A DNA stretch of 64,000 nucleotides from SIG435 sp045530725. GTDB lineage: Bacteria; Bacillota; Clostridia; UMGS1810. The notes beneath the pieces are model-generated. The model saw nothing but the letters and a program-made list of their open reading frames with translations, ran no database searches and was not told the origin of the DNA. The DNA lies in NCBI GenBank assembly GCA_045530725.1, contig JAZSCT010000028.1, positions 1-64,000 on the forward strand, read 5' to 3'. The position numbers and the translations under genes are program-made. The stretch's first letter is position 1; each line of letters begins with the position of its first letter. Shown here one piece after another: positions 15,610 through 25,426 of the stretch.

Positions 15610-17067
15610 TCACACTTTGTCAAGAGTAAAGGTGAATTTTGCATATTCTCCTTCTTTGCTCTCTGCCTTTATCTCTTCTCCGTGCTTGGATATAATACTG
15701 TGGACTATGAACAGTCCAAGTCCTACACCATTGGGATTGTCTCCTCTTGATGTATCCGCCTTGAAGAATCTGTCCCAGATAAATGGAAGATTTTCTTTTT
15801 TGATACCTTCCCCTGAATTTTTGATTTCCACCTGAACTTTGTGTCCGACCTTTGATATTTTTACATTTATATCTCCGCCTTTTGGAGTAAACTTAATGGC
15901 ATTGTGCATAATATTTGTGACCACCTGGTTTATGCCGTCGCTGTCTGCCATTACGTTTTGTTTATCTGATTCCAGTTCAAGGCTTAAATTAATATTCTTC
16001 TGAGTGATATCGTTTTCAAATTTGATAAGCACTATCCTTACAAGTTCATTGATGTCAAATTCACTTTTGTTCACTTTATAATATCCGCCGTCAAGTCTGG
16101 AAATATTCAGAAGGTCTGCCACAAGTCTCGAAAGTCTTTTTGACTCAGACAACACAACATTGAGATACTCTTCTTCCTTTTCCTTAGGAATTGTCCCGTC
16201 AAGAATTCCCTCTACAAAACCTGTAATGGATGTCATAGGAGTTCTTAATTCGTGAGATACATCCGACACAAATGTGGATCTCATCTTCTCCAGATTTTCT
16301 ATACTGTCTGCCATTCGGTTTATATTATCCGAAAGAGATCCCAATTCATTCTTTTCTATACATTCTACTCTTTTGTCAAATTTACCTTTGGAAAACTCCG
16401 TTACCGCATTGTTGATTTCCTTGATAGGATCGGTAATCTTTTTGGATATAAAGTAAAAGAGCAAAAATGAAATCAGAAGTATTATAACAATGGATACTGC
16501 CATACCCGGAATAATCTCATTGTAATTATTCACTATTTCAACTGTGGGAGAACTTATGATTACACCGCCATAAATAAACCCGTTATATTCAATAGGTCTT
16601 CCTATGGTAAGTGTATTCTCATCACCAAGATCCTTCACCACCGTTGAATCGGAAATATTCTTGCCGCTTAAGATATCATCCACATATTTTCCGCTGACAG
16701 AGCCGTGATTGAATGTTTGCGCTTCTTTTCCGCTTGCAGCCACAATATCTTTTTCAGTATCGAATACAAGAATAGTGGAATTGGTTGCATCGCTGATAAT
16801 ATCAAGAGTAGTTCTTCCCATCATAAGTCTGTATTCTCTTTCTGCAATAGAACCTACACCTATAAAGAACTCGTCGAAATAATCCGATACTTTGTCTGCA
16901 TTATTCTCAAGCATTTGCTTTTTGTCCTGAAGGGCAACTCTTTTTTGCCTTTCAAATGTACCTCCCGCAATGGATAAAAAGCAAATCGCAACCACCACGA
17001 AACTGAATATAACTACTGCAAAGCCACCTATAAGAAGACTCTTTAATATGCTTTTGCGTTTGTCCAT
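15610..17067 (-). CDS. Membrane sensor histidine kinase
   Basis: 485 residues. TM1 is about 12-35, followed by an extracytoplasmic sensor of about 150 residues (TTLDIISDATNSTILVFDTEK fits a Cache/PAS-like fold) and TM2 about 185-210. A HAMP segment follows, then HisKA with the phosphoacceptor His in SDVSHELRTPMTSI, and HATPase_c with the N box (NIMHNAIKFTP), SGEGI and GVGLGLFIVHSI G boxes. No cytosolic PAS domain is seen. The start overlaps the response-regulator stop by 25 bp, indicating translational coupling. It probably senses an envelope signal and phosphorylates the adjacent regulator; the htrA gene downstream is a plausible target. Confidence 0.92.
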   Translation of the reverse strand: MDKRKSILKSLLIGGFAVVIFSFVVVAICFLSIAGGTFERQKRVALQDKKQMLENNADKVSDYFDEFFIGVGSIAEREYRLMMGRTTLDIISDATNSTILVFDTEKDIVAASGKEAQTFNHGSVSGKYVDDILSGKNISDSTVVKDLGDENTLTIGRPIEYNGFIYGGVIISSPTVEIVNNYNEIIPGMAVSIVIILLISFLLFYFISKKITDPIKEINNAVTEFSKGKFDKRVECIEKNELGSLSDNINRMADSIENLEKMRSTFVSDVSHELRTPMTSITGFVEGILDGTIPKEKEEEYLNVVLSESKRLSRLVADLLNISRLDGGYYKVNKSEFDINELVRIVLIKFENDITQKNINLSLELESDKQNVMADSDGINQVVTNIMHNAIKFTPKGGDINVKISKVGHKVQVEIKNSGEGIKKENLPFIWDRFFKADTSRGDNPNGVGLGLFIVHSIISKHGEEIKAESKEGEYAKFTFTLDKV

Positions 17068-17756
17068 TTTGGATTCACCTCAAACTTATATCCTACTCTC
17101 CAGACTGTTTTTACCTGCCACATTTCTTCATAACCCGAGAGTTTTTCTCTCAGTCTGTTTATATGAACATCTACTGTTCTCGAATCACCGTAGAAATCAT
17201 ACCCCCACACCTGATCCAGAAGTTGATCACGGGTAAATACCTTGTTTGGATTGGATGAAAGAAAATACAGCAGTTCAAGTTCTTTTGGAGGAATATCAAT
17301 GGTATTTCCGCCCACCTTAAGTTCGTAGGTATTAAGGTTTACACTTAAGTTAGGGAACACTACTTCTTTTTTGTTGGAAGTTTTCACTTCATATCTTCTC
17401 ATCACCGCTTTTACCCTGGCAACAAGTTCTTTTGGTTCGAAGGGTTTCACAATATAATCATCTGCACCAAGTTCAAGTCCCAGTACCTTATCAAAGGTTT
17501 CTCCCTTTGCGGTAAGCATAATAACGGGAATATTACCCATTCTTCTTATTTCTTTCAGCACTTCTATACCGTCAATGACAGGAAGCATTATATCAAGCAC
17601 CACAGCCATAGGTGGATTCTGTGCAAACTTATCAAGAGCCGATCTTCCCTCATAGGCTATATCTGTCACATAACCTTCTTTTTCTAGATAAAGTCTCACA
17701 AGTTCACATATGTTCTTATCATCATCCACTATGAGAATTCTGTTTTCCAGATTCAT
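17043..17756 (-). CDS. OmpR/PhoB family response regulator
   Basis: 237 residues. The receiver domain (1-120) shows the acidic pair in VDDD, the phosphoacceptor Asp in VVLDIMLP, Thr in MLTAKGE and Lys in IVKPFEP. The C-terminal winged helix (about 135-230) has the KELELLYFL and RTVDVHINRLREKL recognition-helix motifs of the Trans_reg_C family. It is the cytosolic partner of the overlapping histidine kinase and begins 4 bp after nth. The downstream direct repeats before htrA have the 11-bp period typical of this family's operators. Confidence 0.94.
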   Translation of the reverse strand: MNLENRILIVDDDKNICELVRLYLEKEGYVTDIAYEGRSALDKFAQNPPMAVVLDIMLPVIDGIEVLKEIRRMGNIPVIMLTAKGETFDKVLGLELGADDYIVKPFEPKELVARVKAVMRRYEVKTSNKKEVVFPNLSVNLNTYELKVGGNTIDIPPKELELLYFLSSNPNKVFTRDQLLDQVWGYDFYGDSRTVDVHINRLREKLSGYEEMWQVKTVWRVGYKFEVNPKWTNAKAY

Positions 17757-17760
17757 AATA

Positions 17761-18402
17761 TCAGTCCTTTCTTCCCTTTTCGTAGTATTTGCAAAGTGCC
17801 TTCACAGGGCAATCAACACAGTTGGGTTTTCTTGCCACACAGTACTTCCTTCCGTGAAACACCAACTGATGACAAAATCTCATTTTGTAATCATCAGGAA
17901 CAATTTTTTTAAGATCCATTTCTATCTTGTAGGGATCTTTGTACTTTGTAAGTCCGAAGCGGTTTGTAAGTCTTATGGCGTGGGTGTCTATCACAAGTCC
18001 CGGCACTCCAAACAAGTCACCTAATACAAGATTTGCGGTTTTTCTTCCTACTCCCGCAAGAGAAAGCATTTCTTCCATAGTCTGAGGAAGTTTTCCGTCA
18101 AATTTCTCTACAATATCCTTAGATGATGCAATAATATTTTTTGCTTTGTTTTTGTAAAATCCGCAGGGACGTATATCTTCCTGAAGTTCATCTAAATCAG
18201 CACTCGCGAAATCATACACCGAGGTGTATTTTTTAAACAAATCCTTTGTTACGATATTCACTCTTTTGTCTGTGCATTGTGCAGACAACTGAACTGCTAC
18301 CAGAAGTTGATGGGGCGTCTCAAAATCAAGAGAACATCCTGCATCATAATACTCTATATCAAAAATTTCCTTTATTCTAAGAACTTTTTCGCTTCTTCTC
18401 AC
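17761..18402 (-). CDS. nth: Endonuclease III
   Basis: 213 residues from GTG 18402, chosen because GGGAGGG lies 6 nt upstream; earlier in-frame ATGs lack a ribosome site. It is a base-excision repair DNA glycosylase/AP lyase for oxidised pyrimidines. The helix-hairpin-helix LAGVGRKTANLVLG contains the catalytic Lys, and GLVIDTHAIRL the catalytic Asp. The C-terminal iron-sulfur cluster motif is C-x6-C-x2-C-x5-C (YCVARKPNCVDCPVKALC). It is upstream of and close to the response regulator (4 bp), so the two-component system appears to share its transcript. Confidence 0.96.
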   Translation of the reverse strand: MRRSEKVLRIKEIFDIEYYDAGCSLDFETPHQLLVAVQLSAQCTDKRVNIVTKDLFKKYTSVYDFASADLDELQEDIRPCGFYKNKAKNIIASSKDIVEKFDGKLPQTMEEMLSLAGVGRKTANLVLGDLFGVPGLVIDTHAIRLTNRFGLTKYKDPYKIEMDLKKIVPDDYKMRFCHQLVFHGRKYCVARKPNCVDCPVKALCKYYEKGRKD

Positions 18403-18503
18403 AAAAATCCCTCCCATAAAATTCATTATACTATATTTATTCAGATTTGAACAGATATTTTGAAAATAATTAAAAAAATATTATAAATAAGCAAATATTC
18501 CTC

Positions 18504-18532
18504 TTGAATAGTATCTGATAAAATGATATAAT
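18504..18532 (+). promoter_or_regulatory. Promoter of recJ
   Basis: TTGAAT (18504-18509), 17-bp spacer, TATAAT (18527-18532), in the divergent gap between nth and recJ. Confidence 0.65.
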
Positions 18533-18572
18533 ATTGTATTAATATAAACTTTTTGAATAGAGAAATAATAAG

Positions 18573-20576
18573 ATGAATAACAAATTTATTAAAAGAAAAA
18601 ACTGGGTGGAATATCCCGGAGATGAAGCACTTATCAGAAAAGTGGCTGAAAAATATAGTCTGTCTTCATCTGTTGCTAAAACCGTGATAAATAGATGCGG
18701 TGAGGAATATGAACAATATCTTAATACTGATTCTTCTCTTGAGAATGATCCGTTCCTTTTAAACGATATGCAAAAGGCGGTATCAAGAATCAAAACTGCA
18801 GTTGAAAAAAGGCAAAAAATAACTGTCTATGGCGACTATGATGTTGACGGCATAACAAGTACTTATATGCTGTATGATTACCTTATAAAAGAAGGTGCTG
18901 CGGCAGATTATTTCATTCCCGACAGGATGGACTCAGGCTATGGTCTTTCCGAAAGTGCCATAATTTCACTTAAACAAAAGGGTACAGAACTTATAGTTAC
19001 TGTGGATCTGGGAATATCTGCAATCAACGAAGCGAAACTCTGCTCTGAGGTGGGCATCGACCTGATTGTCACAGACCATCACTCTCTTCAGGGGGACAGT
19101 ATTCCTGAATGTATCGCTGTAATCAATCCGAAAATACCCTCTGACTATCCCTTCTGCCACCTTGCAGGTGCGGGAGTGGCGTACAAACTCATATGTGCAT
19201 TAAGCGATAATAATCCTGATATATCAGAAAGGTATCTTCCTTTTGCAGCAATAGGAACTATCGCAGATCTTGTGGAACTTACAGGAGAAAACAGATATAT
19301 AGCAAAAAAAGGACTTGAACTGTTAAAGGTCACCGACAACATCGGAATAAGGGCTCTCTTTGATGTATCAAAAACCAATATAGAAAAGGTCAACGCTTCA
19401 AATATCGGCTATGCAATAGGTCCCAGACTCAATGCCGCAGGAAGAATAGCATCTGCATCCACATCTGTGTCTCTTCTTGCTTGTGATAATATGGAAGAAG
19501 GCATCGAAACAGCACGCGAACTTGAATCAGAAAACGAAAAGAGAAAAGCCACCGAACTGGAAATCTTCAACGAAGCACTCGAAATCATAAACCGTGACAA
19601 ATCCTACAACGATAATGTAATTATTGTTGCAAATCCGGGATGGCATCACGGTGTAATAGGCATTGTGGCATCAAGGCTTACCGACGCTTTTTATAAACCG
19701 TCTATCGTGATGAGTATAGATGAATCTACTGCCAAAGCATCAGGCAGAAGTATCAAGGGATTCAATCTCTTTGATGCTCTGGACTACCACAAAGACTATC
19801 TTGTTAAATACGGTGGCCATGAACTTGCGGCAGGGCTTACAATAGAGAATTCAAAAATAGATGAATTCAAAGAGGCTATCAACAGATACGCCGGAAATAT
19901 CATCACAGATGATATTTCCACACCTACCATATATATTGATGATACAATATCACTTGAGGATATCTCTCTTGATACCCTCCGCCAACTTAAAGCCCTCGAA
20001 CCCTGCGGAATGGGAAACAGGTCCCCGCTCTATTGTGTGAAGGAACTTACTATCACATCCTTAAAGCATCTTAAGGACAGTTCTCATTCTTTCCTTACTT
20101 TGTCAGACAGATACGGGAACTCCACCATTATGCCCGCATTCGGTATGCAAAAAATAATGAGAAGATACAAAGAGGGAAATGTGGTGGATGTTGCAGGGAT
20201 ACTTTCTGAAAACACATACAACTCTCGTACCATGTCCCAGTTTATTATCAAGGATATCCGACCATCCTCTCATCGTTTCGTAACGAGAGACGATGTAGGA
20301 AATATCTACAGAGCAGTTAAAAACTTTGTATCCGACGGTGTAATAGAAAGCACAAACGAAAAGTTCGAAGAAACAGTTTATACCACCTGCCATATCCATC
20401 ACGGAATCATAAAAGTAACTGTTTGTCTTGATATACTTAAAGAACTTGGTATGATTGATTATCGTCAAAACGATGATAGCCTTAAGATACAGGAATTAAA
20501 CGGATTTTTCAAGCAGACCAACCTTGAAAAATCCGCCACTTATAACGAATATTCTTTTAAAAACAAATCTATGTAA
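18573..20576 (+). CDS. recJ: Single-stranded-DNA-specific exonuclease RecJ
   Basis: 667 residues, in the Firmicutes size range and longer than E. coli RecJ by a C-terminal extension. The DHH phosphoesterase motifs are present: YGDYDVDGITST, VDLGIS, VTDHHSL, an HLAGAGVAYKL helix and GPRLNAAGRI. The DHHA1 part has WHHGVIGIVASRL and KASGRSI and KYGGHELAAGL. It degrades single-stranded DNA 5' to 3' in recombination and mismatch or base-excision repair. The ribosome site is weak (AGAG). It is followed closely by relA on the same strand. Confidence 0.95.
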   Translation: MNNKFIKRKNWVEYPGDEALIRKVAEKYSLSSSVAKTVINRCGEEYEQYLNTDSSLENDPFLLNDMQKAVSRIKTAVEKRQKITVYGDYDVDGITSTYMLYDYLIKEGAAADYFIPDRMDSGYGLSESAIISLKQKGTELIVTVDLGISAINEAKLCSEVGIDLIVTDHHSLQGDSIPECIAVINPKIPSDYPFCHLAGAGVAYKLICALSDNNPDISERYLPFAAIGTIADLVELTGENRYIAKKGLELLKVTDNIGIRALFDVSKTNIEKVNASNIGYAIGPRLNAAGRIASASTSVSLLACDNMEEGIETARELESENEKRKATELEIFNEALEIINRDKSYNDNVIIVANPGWHHGVIGIVASRLTDAFYKPSIVMSIDESTAKASGRSIKGFNLFDALDYHKDYLVKYGGHELAAGLTIENSKIDEFKEAINRYAGNIITDDISTPTIYIDDTISLEDISLDTLRQLKALEPCGMGNRSPLYCVKELTITSLKHLKDSSHSFLTLSDRYGNSTIMPAFGMQKIMRRYKEGNVVDVAGILSENTYNSRTMSQFIIKDIRPSSHRFVTRDDVGNIYRAVKNFVSDGVIESTNEKFEETVYTTCHIHHGIIKVTVCLDILKELGMIDYRQNDDSLKIQELNGFFKQTNLEKSATYNEYSFKNKSM

Positions 20577-20608
20577 CACACCGCACTCTTATATAAAGGA
20601 GAATGTCT

Positions 20609-22795
20609 ATGATTCAGAAATTCAACCAACTTCTGGAAACTGTAAAAAAGAATAACCCCAATGCAAACCTTGATCTCATTACAAAAGCATATGAGTTAGC
20701 AAGCAGCGCACACAAAGATCAGAAAAGGATCTCAGGCTATCCATATATAATGCATCCTATCGAGGTTGCACAGACTGTTGCGGAATTGAAACTTGATTCC
20801 GAGTCTATCTGTGCTGCCCTTTTGCATGATGTTGTTGAAGATACAGAATATACCCTCGATGATGTGAAAGAACGCTTCGGTGATAATGTTGCAGAACTGG
20901 TTGACGGTCTTACCAAACTTGACAAACTGGCATTCACTTCTCAGGAAGAAAGACATATGGAAAATATGCGTAAGATGTTTCTTGCCATGACAAAGGACAT
21001 CCGTGTTATTATGATCAAATTTGCAGACAGACTGCATAATCTCTCTACTCTTATCAGTATGAGAGAAGAAAAACAGAGAGAGATAGCAAGAGAAACTCTC
21101 AATATTTATTCTCCTATCGCACACCGTCTCGGTATGTACAAAATCAAATGGGAACTTGAAGACATAAGTCTCAAATACATCGACCCTGTTGCATATCAGG
21201 AAATCGTGGAAGGCATCAATCAGAAAAGACACGAAAGAGAAGCATTTATCATAGAAGTTAAATCGGAACTGAAATCCAAACTGGAAGAAATGGGTATAAA
21301 TTGCCGTATTGACGGAAGACCCAAACATCTCTACAGTATTTACCGTAAGATGTACACACAGAACAAAACCCTTGATCAGATATATGACCTTTTCGCTGTA
21401 AGAATCATTACCGATAACTTAAGCGACTGCTACACCGCACTTGGTCTTGCTCACGAACTATATACTCCTATGCCGGGAAGGTTCAAGGACTATATTGCAA
21501 TGCCAAAACCTAATATGTATCAGTCACTTCATACAACTGTCATAGGTCCACAGGGTAAGCCTTTTGAAATACAGATAAGAACAAAGGAAATGCACGAAAT
21601 CGCAGAAAACGGTATTGCTGCACATTGGAAATACAAAGGCATTCAGGCAAATGATGACAGTATAGAATCCAAACTCTCGTGGATAAGACAACTTATTGAA
21701 ATACAATCAAACACAGATGACGAAGAAGAATTCTTAAAAGCCATCAAGATAGATTTGTTTACAGACCAGGTGTTTGTATTTACACCTAAAGGGGATGTAA
21801 TAAGTTTTCCTGCAGGTGCTACTCCCATCGACTTTGCATTTACCATTCACTCTGCCATCGGTTACAAAATGCAGGGTGCAAGAGCCAATGGAAAAATCGT
21901 TCCTCTTGATTATCAGATGGAAAACGGCGATATCATGGAAGTAATCACATCTTCTTCTGTCCATGGTCCAAGCCGCGACTGGCTGAAAATCGTAAAGACC
22001 AGCGTGGCAAAAAACAAAATCAACCAATGGTTCAAGAAGGAAAAGCGTGAAGAAAATATTATCGCAGGAAAAGAAGCAGTAGAAAGAGAACTGAAACACA
22101 ACAACTTAAATATCGCCGATCACTTAAAGGGTGATGCTATTAAGGCAATGTTTAAGCGATATGGTTTCGGTACTATAGATGATCTCTATGCAAGTGTAGG
22201 CTACGGCGGACTTCCCGTATCAAAAGTTGCTGCAAAGATCAAAGAAGAGGCAAAGAAACTTGCAGAGATAAACGAGCCTGTTATACCCACCATTGTCACA
22301 CCTGCATCTAATGATAATCAGAAGACAAAACTACAGACATCCTCAAGCGGCGTAATCGTATCAGGTCTCAACAACTGCCTCATAAGATATGCAGGATGTT
22401 GTAATCCTGTACCCGGTGACAGTATCATAGGATACATCACAAGGGGAAGAGGTGTATCTGTACACAGACAGGATTGTCCGAATATTGCCAATGCATATAC
22501 AGACCCGGAAGAAAAGTCACGTCTTATAGAAGTGGCATGGGCTAAATCCAAGGATACTGTATTTACCGTTACACTCAAAATCGAATGTAACGAAAGAGCA
22601 GGACTTCTCCTTGATATTGCACAGGTTATGGCAGATATGAAAACTACAATCCGTTCACTTAATGCAAGAAACAAAGGTGCTGTCAGTATCATAGATATGA
22701 CTATGGATATATCTGATCTTGAACAGGTGAATAAGATTATGAATAAGATAAAAGTCATAAAAGATGTAATAGATGTAGTAAGAAGCACACAGTGA
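20609..22795 (+). CDS. relA: Bifunctional (p)ppGpp synthase/hydrolase (Rel)
   Basis: 728 residues. ATG 20609 lies 8 nt after AAAGGAG; an ATG 6 bp earlier is too close to it. Domains: HD hydrolase (about 40-200, with HPIEVA, LLHDVVEDT and FADRLHNL); RelA/SpoT synthetase (about 235-350, YDLFAVRIITDN, GRFKDYIAMPKPNMYQSLH, EIQIRT); TGS (about 390-450); an intervening zinc-finger-like segment with RYAGCCNPVPGD; and ACT (about 655-728). Intact hydrolase and synthetase motifs suggest a Rel enzyme making and degrading the stringent alarmone. It lies 32 bp after recJ, and its stop is followed by a structured repeat element. Confidence 0.95.
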   Translation: MIQKFNQLLETVKKNNPNANLDLITKAYELASSAHKDQKRISGYPYIMHPIEVAQTVAELKLDSESICAALLHDVVEDTEYTLDDVKERFGDNVAELVDGLTKLDKLAFTSQEERHMENMRKMFLAMTKDIRVIMIKFADRLHNLSTLISMREEKQREIARETLNIYSPIAHRLGMYKIKWELEDISLKYIDPVAYQEIVEGINQKRHEREAFIIEVKSELKSKLEEMGINCRIDGRPKHLYSIYRKMYTQNKTLDQIYDLFAVRIITDNLSDCYTALGLAHELYTPMPGRFKDYIAMPKPNMYQSLHTTVIGPQGKPFEIQIRTKEMHEIAENGIAAHWKYKGIQANDDSIESKLSWIRQLIEIQSNTDDEEEFLKAIKIDLFTDQVFVFTPKGDVISFPAGATPIDFAFTIHSAIGYKMQGARANGKIVPLDYQMENGDIMEVITSSSVHGPSRDWLKIVKTSVAKNKINQWFKKEKREENIIAGKEAVERELKHNNLNIADHLKGDAIKAMFKRYGFGTIDDLYASVGYGGLPVSKVAAKIKEEAKKLAEINEPVIPTIVTPASNDNQKTKLQTSSSGVIVSGLNNCLIRYAGCCNPVPGDSIIGYITRGRGVSVHRQDCPNIANAYTDPEEKSRLIEVAWAKSKDTVFTVTLKIECNERAGLLLDIAQVMADMKTTIRSLNARNKGAVSIIDMTMDISDLEQVNKIMNKIKVIKDVIDVVRSTQ

Positions 22796-22801
22796 AGGAG
22801 A

Positions 22802-23015
22802 TGTAAAAATACTCCATGTCGTGAAAAGGCAGGAATATAATAATCTTGAAATTATAATAAATCAGCAATTTTACCACTTTTTATATATGATGAAAATATT
22901 ACTTTGTAATATTTTCTCTGATTTATATGCCTTTTCACTACGAACAAACATTCGCCTGTGTAGTATAAACATACAACTTTGGCTCTGTTTGTCCGTCCTG
23001 AAGCATTTTTCCTAT
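22802..23015 (+). repeat. Structured 3'-UTR repeat element, copy B
   Basis: Starts 6 nt after the rel stop with TGTAAAAATACTCC and ends GCATTTTTCCTAT. P2: GTGAAAAGGC (22821-22830) pairs perfectly with GCCTTTTCAC (22929-22938). Its inner hairpin is GAAAATATTAC-TTT-GTAATATTTTC (near 22891-22915). P3: GAACAAAC (22942-22949) pairs with GTTTGTCC (22987-22994), but the tip sequence differs from the GGCGTAT form of the other copies. Confidence 0.75.
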
Positions 23016-23026
23016 CTCCTCTTTTG

Positions 23027-23210
23027 AATTACTCCAGATCGTGAAAAGATAGAAGAGAAAAAATATTAATAGTTTACTATGTATTTCTATACCTGTTTTA
23101 TTCGGTTGAAAATATTACATTTTCCAATGCAATATTTTCCTTTTTCTGTATCTTTTCACTAGTGACAAACATTTGCCTCCGATGTAGGGGTCGATGCCCT
23201 CATCGACCCG
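23027..23210 (+). repeat. Mosaic repeat, copy B': P2 of the same family joined to another hairpin
   Basis: Has an ACTCCAGATCGTGAAAAG box and a P2 helix GTGAAAAGATA (from about 23041) with TATCTTTTCAC (to about 23160). It contains an internal GAAAATATT/AATATTTTC hairpin. GACAAAC follows, but instead of the GGCGTAT tip there is GGGTCGATG-CCCT-CATCGACCC (23188-23209). Together with copy B it fills the 453-bp gap between rel and the MBL gene; no other gene is visible there. Confidence 0.6.
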
Positions 23211-23248
23211 TCATAAAACAACCACCAACGGACAAAGGACTGATATTA

Positions 23249-23866
23249 ATGAAAGTTGACACTCTCCCTTTGGGCAATCTTCAGACCAACTGCTATTTCC
23301 TTATATCAGAAGACACAAGGGAAGCGGTAATAATAGATCCTGCAGACCAGGATAATATTATAATCAACAAAATAAAAACTGAAGATCTTATTGTGAAATA
23401 TATCATCCTCACCCATGCTCATTTTGATCATACAGGTGCTCTGGATTCTGTAAAGGAATTTACAAATGCTCCCATTGTGATACATTCTGAAGAAAGTGAG
23501 GCATTGTCTGACGAAAATATAAACCTTGCATTTGCTTTTGGTGCGTCAAGTCAGAAATCCAAGGCAGATATTCTGGTAATTCATAATGACACTCTCCCCT
23601 TTGAGGACGATACACTCACCTTTATCCACACCCCAGGTCACACCAAGGGAAGTATGTGTATAAAAATAAAGAACATTCTTTTTTCAGGAGATACACTCTT
23701 TTATCTTTCTATGGGCAGGGTGGACTTCCCCGGCGGAAATATGAAGGAAATGTCCTCTTCGTTGCATCTTCTTATGGAACTTGAGGACGACACCATTGTG
23801 CATCCCGGTCACGGAGACAGTACAACCATAGGATACGAAAGAACAAACAATCCCTACATAAGATAA
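23249..23866 (+). CDS. MBL-fold (glyoxalase II-like) hydrolase
   Basis: 205 residues from ATG 23249 (AAAGGA upstream); the frame is open further back into repeat sequence, but that part is not protein-like. Metallo-beta-lactamase motifs: LTHAHFDHTGA (metal ligands), His in HTPGHTKGSMCI, Asp in FSGDTLF and the late His in VHPGHGDSTTIG. It is cytosolic and of the YcbL/glyoxalase II-like subgroup; the substrate is uncertain, thioester hydrolysis being typical. It precedes hemZ by 14 bp and probably shares its transcript. Confidence 0.88.
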   Translation: MKVDTLPLGNLQTNCYFLISEDTREAVIIDPADQDNIIINKIKTEDLIVKYIILTHAHFDHTGALDSVKEFTNAPIVIHSEESEALSDENINLAFAFGASSQKSKADILVIHNDTLPFEDDTLTFIHTPGHTKGSMCIKIKNILFSGDTLFYLSMGRVDFPGGNMKEMSSSLHLLMELEDDTIVHPGHGDSTTIGYERTNNPYIR

Positions 23867-23880
23867 GGACTGATTTAAAA

Positions 23881-25311
23881 ATGCAGATTATTCTTAATGG
23901 AAATAATGAAGAATATGCCGTACGAGATATTGTACGGCTTTTTTTGCCCGGAGTGGATATTGAATTCGGCAAAAAATATGACAACTTAACTGAATATATA
24001 ATTGTAAATGCAAAAGAGACTCTGGACGGATATGAGTATTCTTCAGAATTTATGTATAAAGGGAAAAAATATTCTCACTCAATAAAGAAACCTGACTATT
24101 CAAAAAACCATATAAAAAGGGTGCTCTACGAACTTCTAAGTGACACACTTAATATAAATCCCCCCTGGGGGATACTTACGGGAATCCGCCCTTCAAAAAA
24201 GGTGATAGAACTTTGGAATGACGGCCACACAAAGCCTGAATCTGCAAAAATACTTAAGGAAGATTTCCTTGTTTCTCACAAAAAGACTATCCTTGCTATA
24301 GAAACTGCATCATACGAAAAGGATGTCATCGATAAAATGGACAAAAATTCCATAAGTCTCTATGTGGGTATCCCCTTCTGCCCTACAAGATGTGCATACT
24401 GCTCATTTATTTCACAGTCTGTAAAGTTTTCTTCAAAACTTATAAGACCATATCTTGATGCATTAAAAACCGAATTTCATCATACTGCCGAACTTATAAA
24501 GAAACTAGGCTACAATATAGAGACGGTATATATAGGAGGTGGCACTCCTACATCTCTTGATGAGGGGGATCTTTATACACTTCTTGACAATCTTAATTCT
24601 ACATTTGATTTGTCAGGCATAAAAGAATTTACTGTAGAGGCAGGTCGCCCTGATACTATCACAAGAGAAAAACTCCGCATTATAAAAGAGTCAGGAGCAG
24701 AAAGAATAAGTATAAACCCTCAGACTATGAATGACAAAACACTAAAAATCATCGGAAGATGTCACACATCAGATGATATAAGAGAGAAGTTTCATATGGC
24801 AAGAGAGGAAGGCTTTCATCATATAAATACCGACCTTATAGCAGGCCTTCCCGGTGAAGATGAAAAAGATTTTGAATACACCCTCTCGGAAATAGAAACC
24901 TTAAATCCCGACAGCGTGACAGTACATTCATTAAGTCTTAAAAAAGGTGCATACCTTGACAGACAATATAACTGTCTGTCTTCTGAGGCATCAGTTACCG
25001 CAAACAATATGATAGATATGGCTTGTGACAGACTCTACAATATGGGCAAACGCCCCTACTATATGTACAGACAGAAGAATACTGCAGGAAACCTTGAAAA
25101 CATCGGTTTCTGTGATCCATACAAAGAATCCCTCTATAATATCTACATTATGCAGGAAATACAGACAATAATCGCTATGGGTTCAGGAGGCAGTACAAAG
25201 AGAGTAATGGGCGACAGGATAGAAAGATGCTTCAATGTAAAGGAAGTATCCGAATACATCAACCGCATTGACGGAATGATAGACAGAAAGTATAAACTTT
25301 TTGAAATGTAA
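23881..25311 (+). CDS. hemZ: HemZ-type coproporphyrinogen dehydrogenase-like radical SAM protein
   Basis: 476 residues. The N-terminal about 155 residues are specific to the HemZ group and contain the NPPWGILTGIRPSK motif. The radical SAM domain then starts with YVGIPFCPTRCAYCSF, the C-x3-C-x2-C cluster ligands, followed by YIGGGTPTSL and INTDLIAGLPGE, and the HemN-like TVHSLSLKKGAYL and YYMYRQKNTAGNLEN segments. Proteins of this type are annotated as oxygen-independent coproporphyrinogen III oxidases. In Clostridia lacking heme synthesis the true substrate is unsettled. It is last in the rel-MBL-hemZ direction and ends in a strong terminator. Confidence 0.88.
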   Translation: MQIILNGNNEEYAVRDIVRLFLPGVDIEFGKKYDNLTEYIIVNAKETLDGYEYSSEFMYKGKKYSHSIKKPDYSKNHIKRVLYELLSDTLNINPPWGILTGIRPSKKVIELWNDGHTKPESAKILKEDFLVSHKKTILAIETASYEKDVIDKMDKNSISLYVGIPFCPTRCAYCSFISQSVKFSSKLIRPYLDALKTEFHHTAELIKKLGYNIETVYIGGGTPTSLDEGDLYTLLDNLNSTFDLSGIKEFTVEAGRPDTITREKLRIIKESGAERISINPQTMNDKTLKIIGRCHTSDDIREKFHMAREEGFHHINTDLIAGLPGEDEKDFEYTLSEIETLNPDSVTVHSLSLKKGAYLDRQYNCLSSEASVTANNMIDMACDRLYNMGKRPYYMYRQKNTAGNLENIGFCDPYKESLYNIYIMQEIQTIIAMGSGGSTKRVMGDRIERCFNVKEVSEYINRIDGMIDRKYKLFEM

Positions 25312-25312
25312 T

Positions 25313-25362
25313 AAAACCCTCCCCACATAAAGTAAACGAACTTTTGTGGGGAGGGTTTTGTT
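25313..25362 (+). terminator. Terminator of hemZ
   Basis: 15-bp perfect arms (25313-25327, 25345-25359) AAAACCCTCCCCACA / TGTGGGGAGGGTTTT. Confidence 0.9.
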
Positions 25363-25426
25363 TGCAGGGCAAGGGTATTTTTTAAACATTCAGACGATTT
25401 TACCCATTACATAATTTAGATTAATA

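Noticed and set aside
22318..22788. Minus-strand ORF (156 codons) opposite the rel ACT region
   Set aside because: Composition is typical of a codon-shadow frame; rel is conserved on the other strand.
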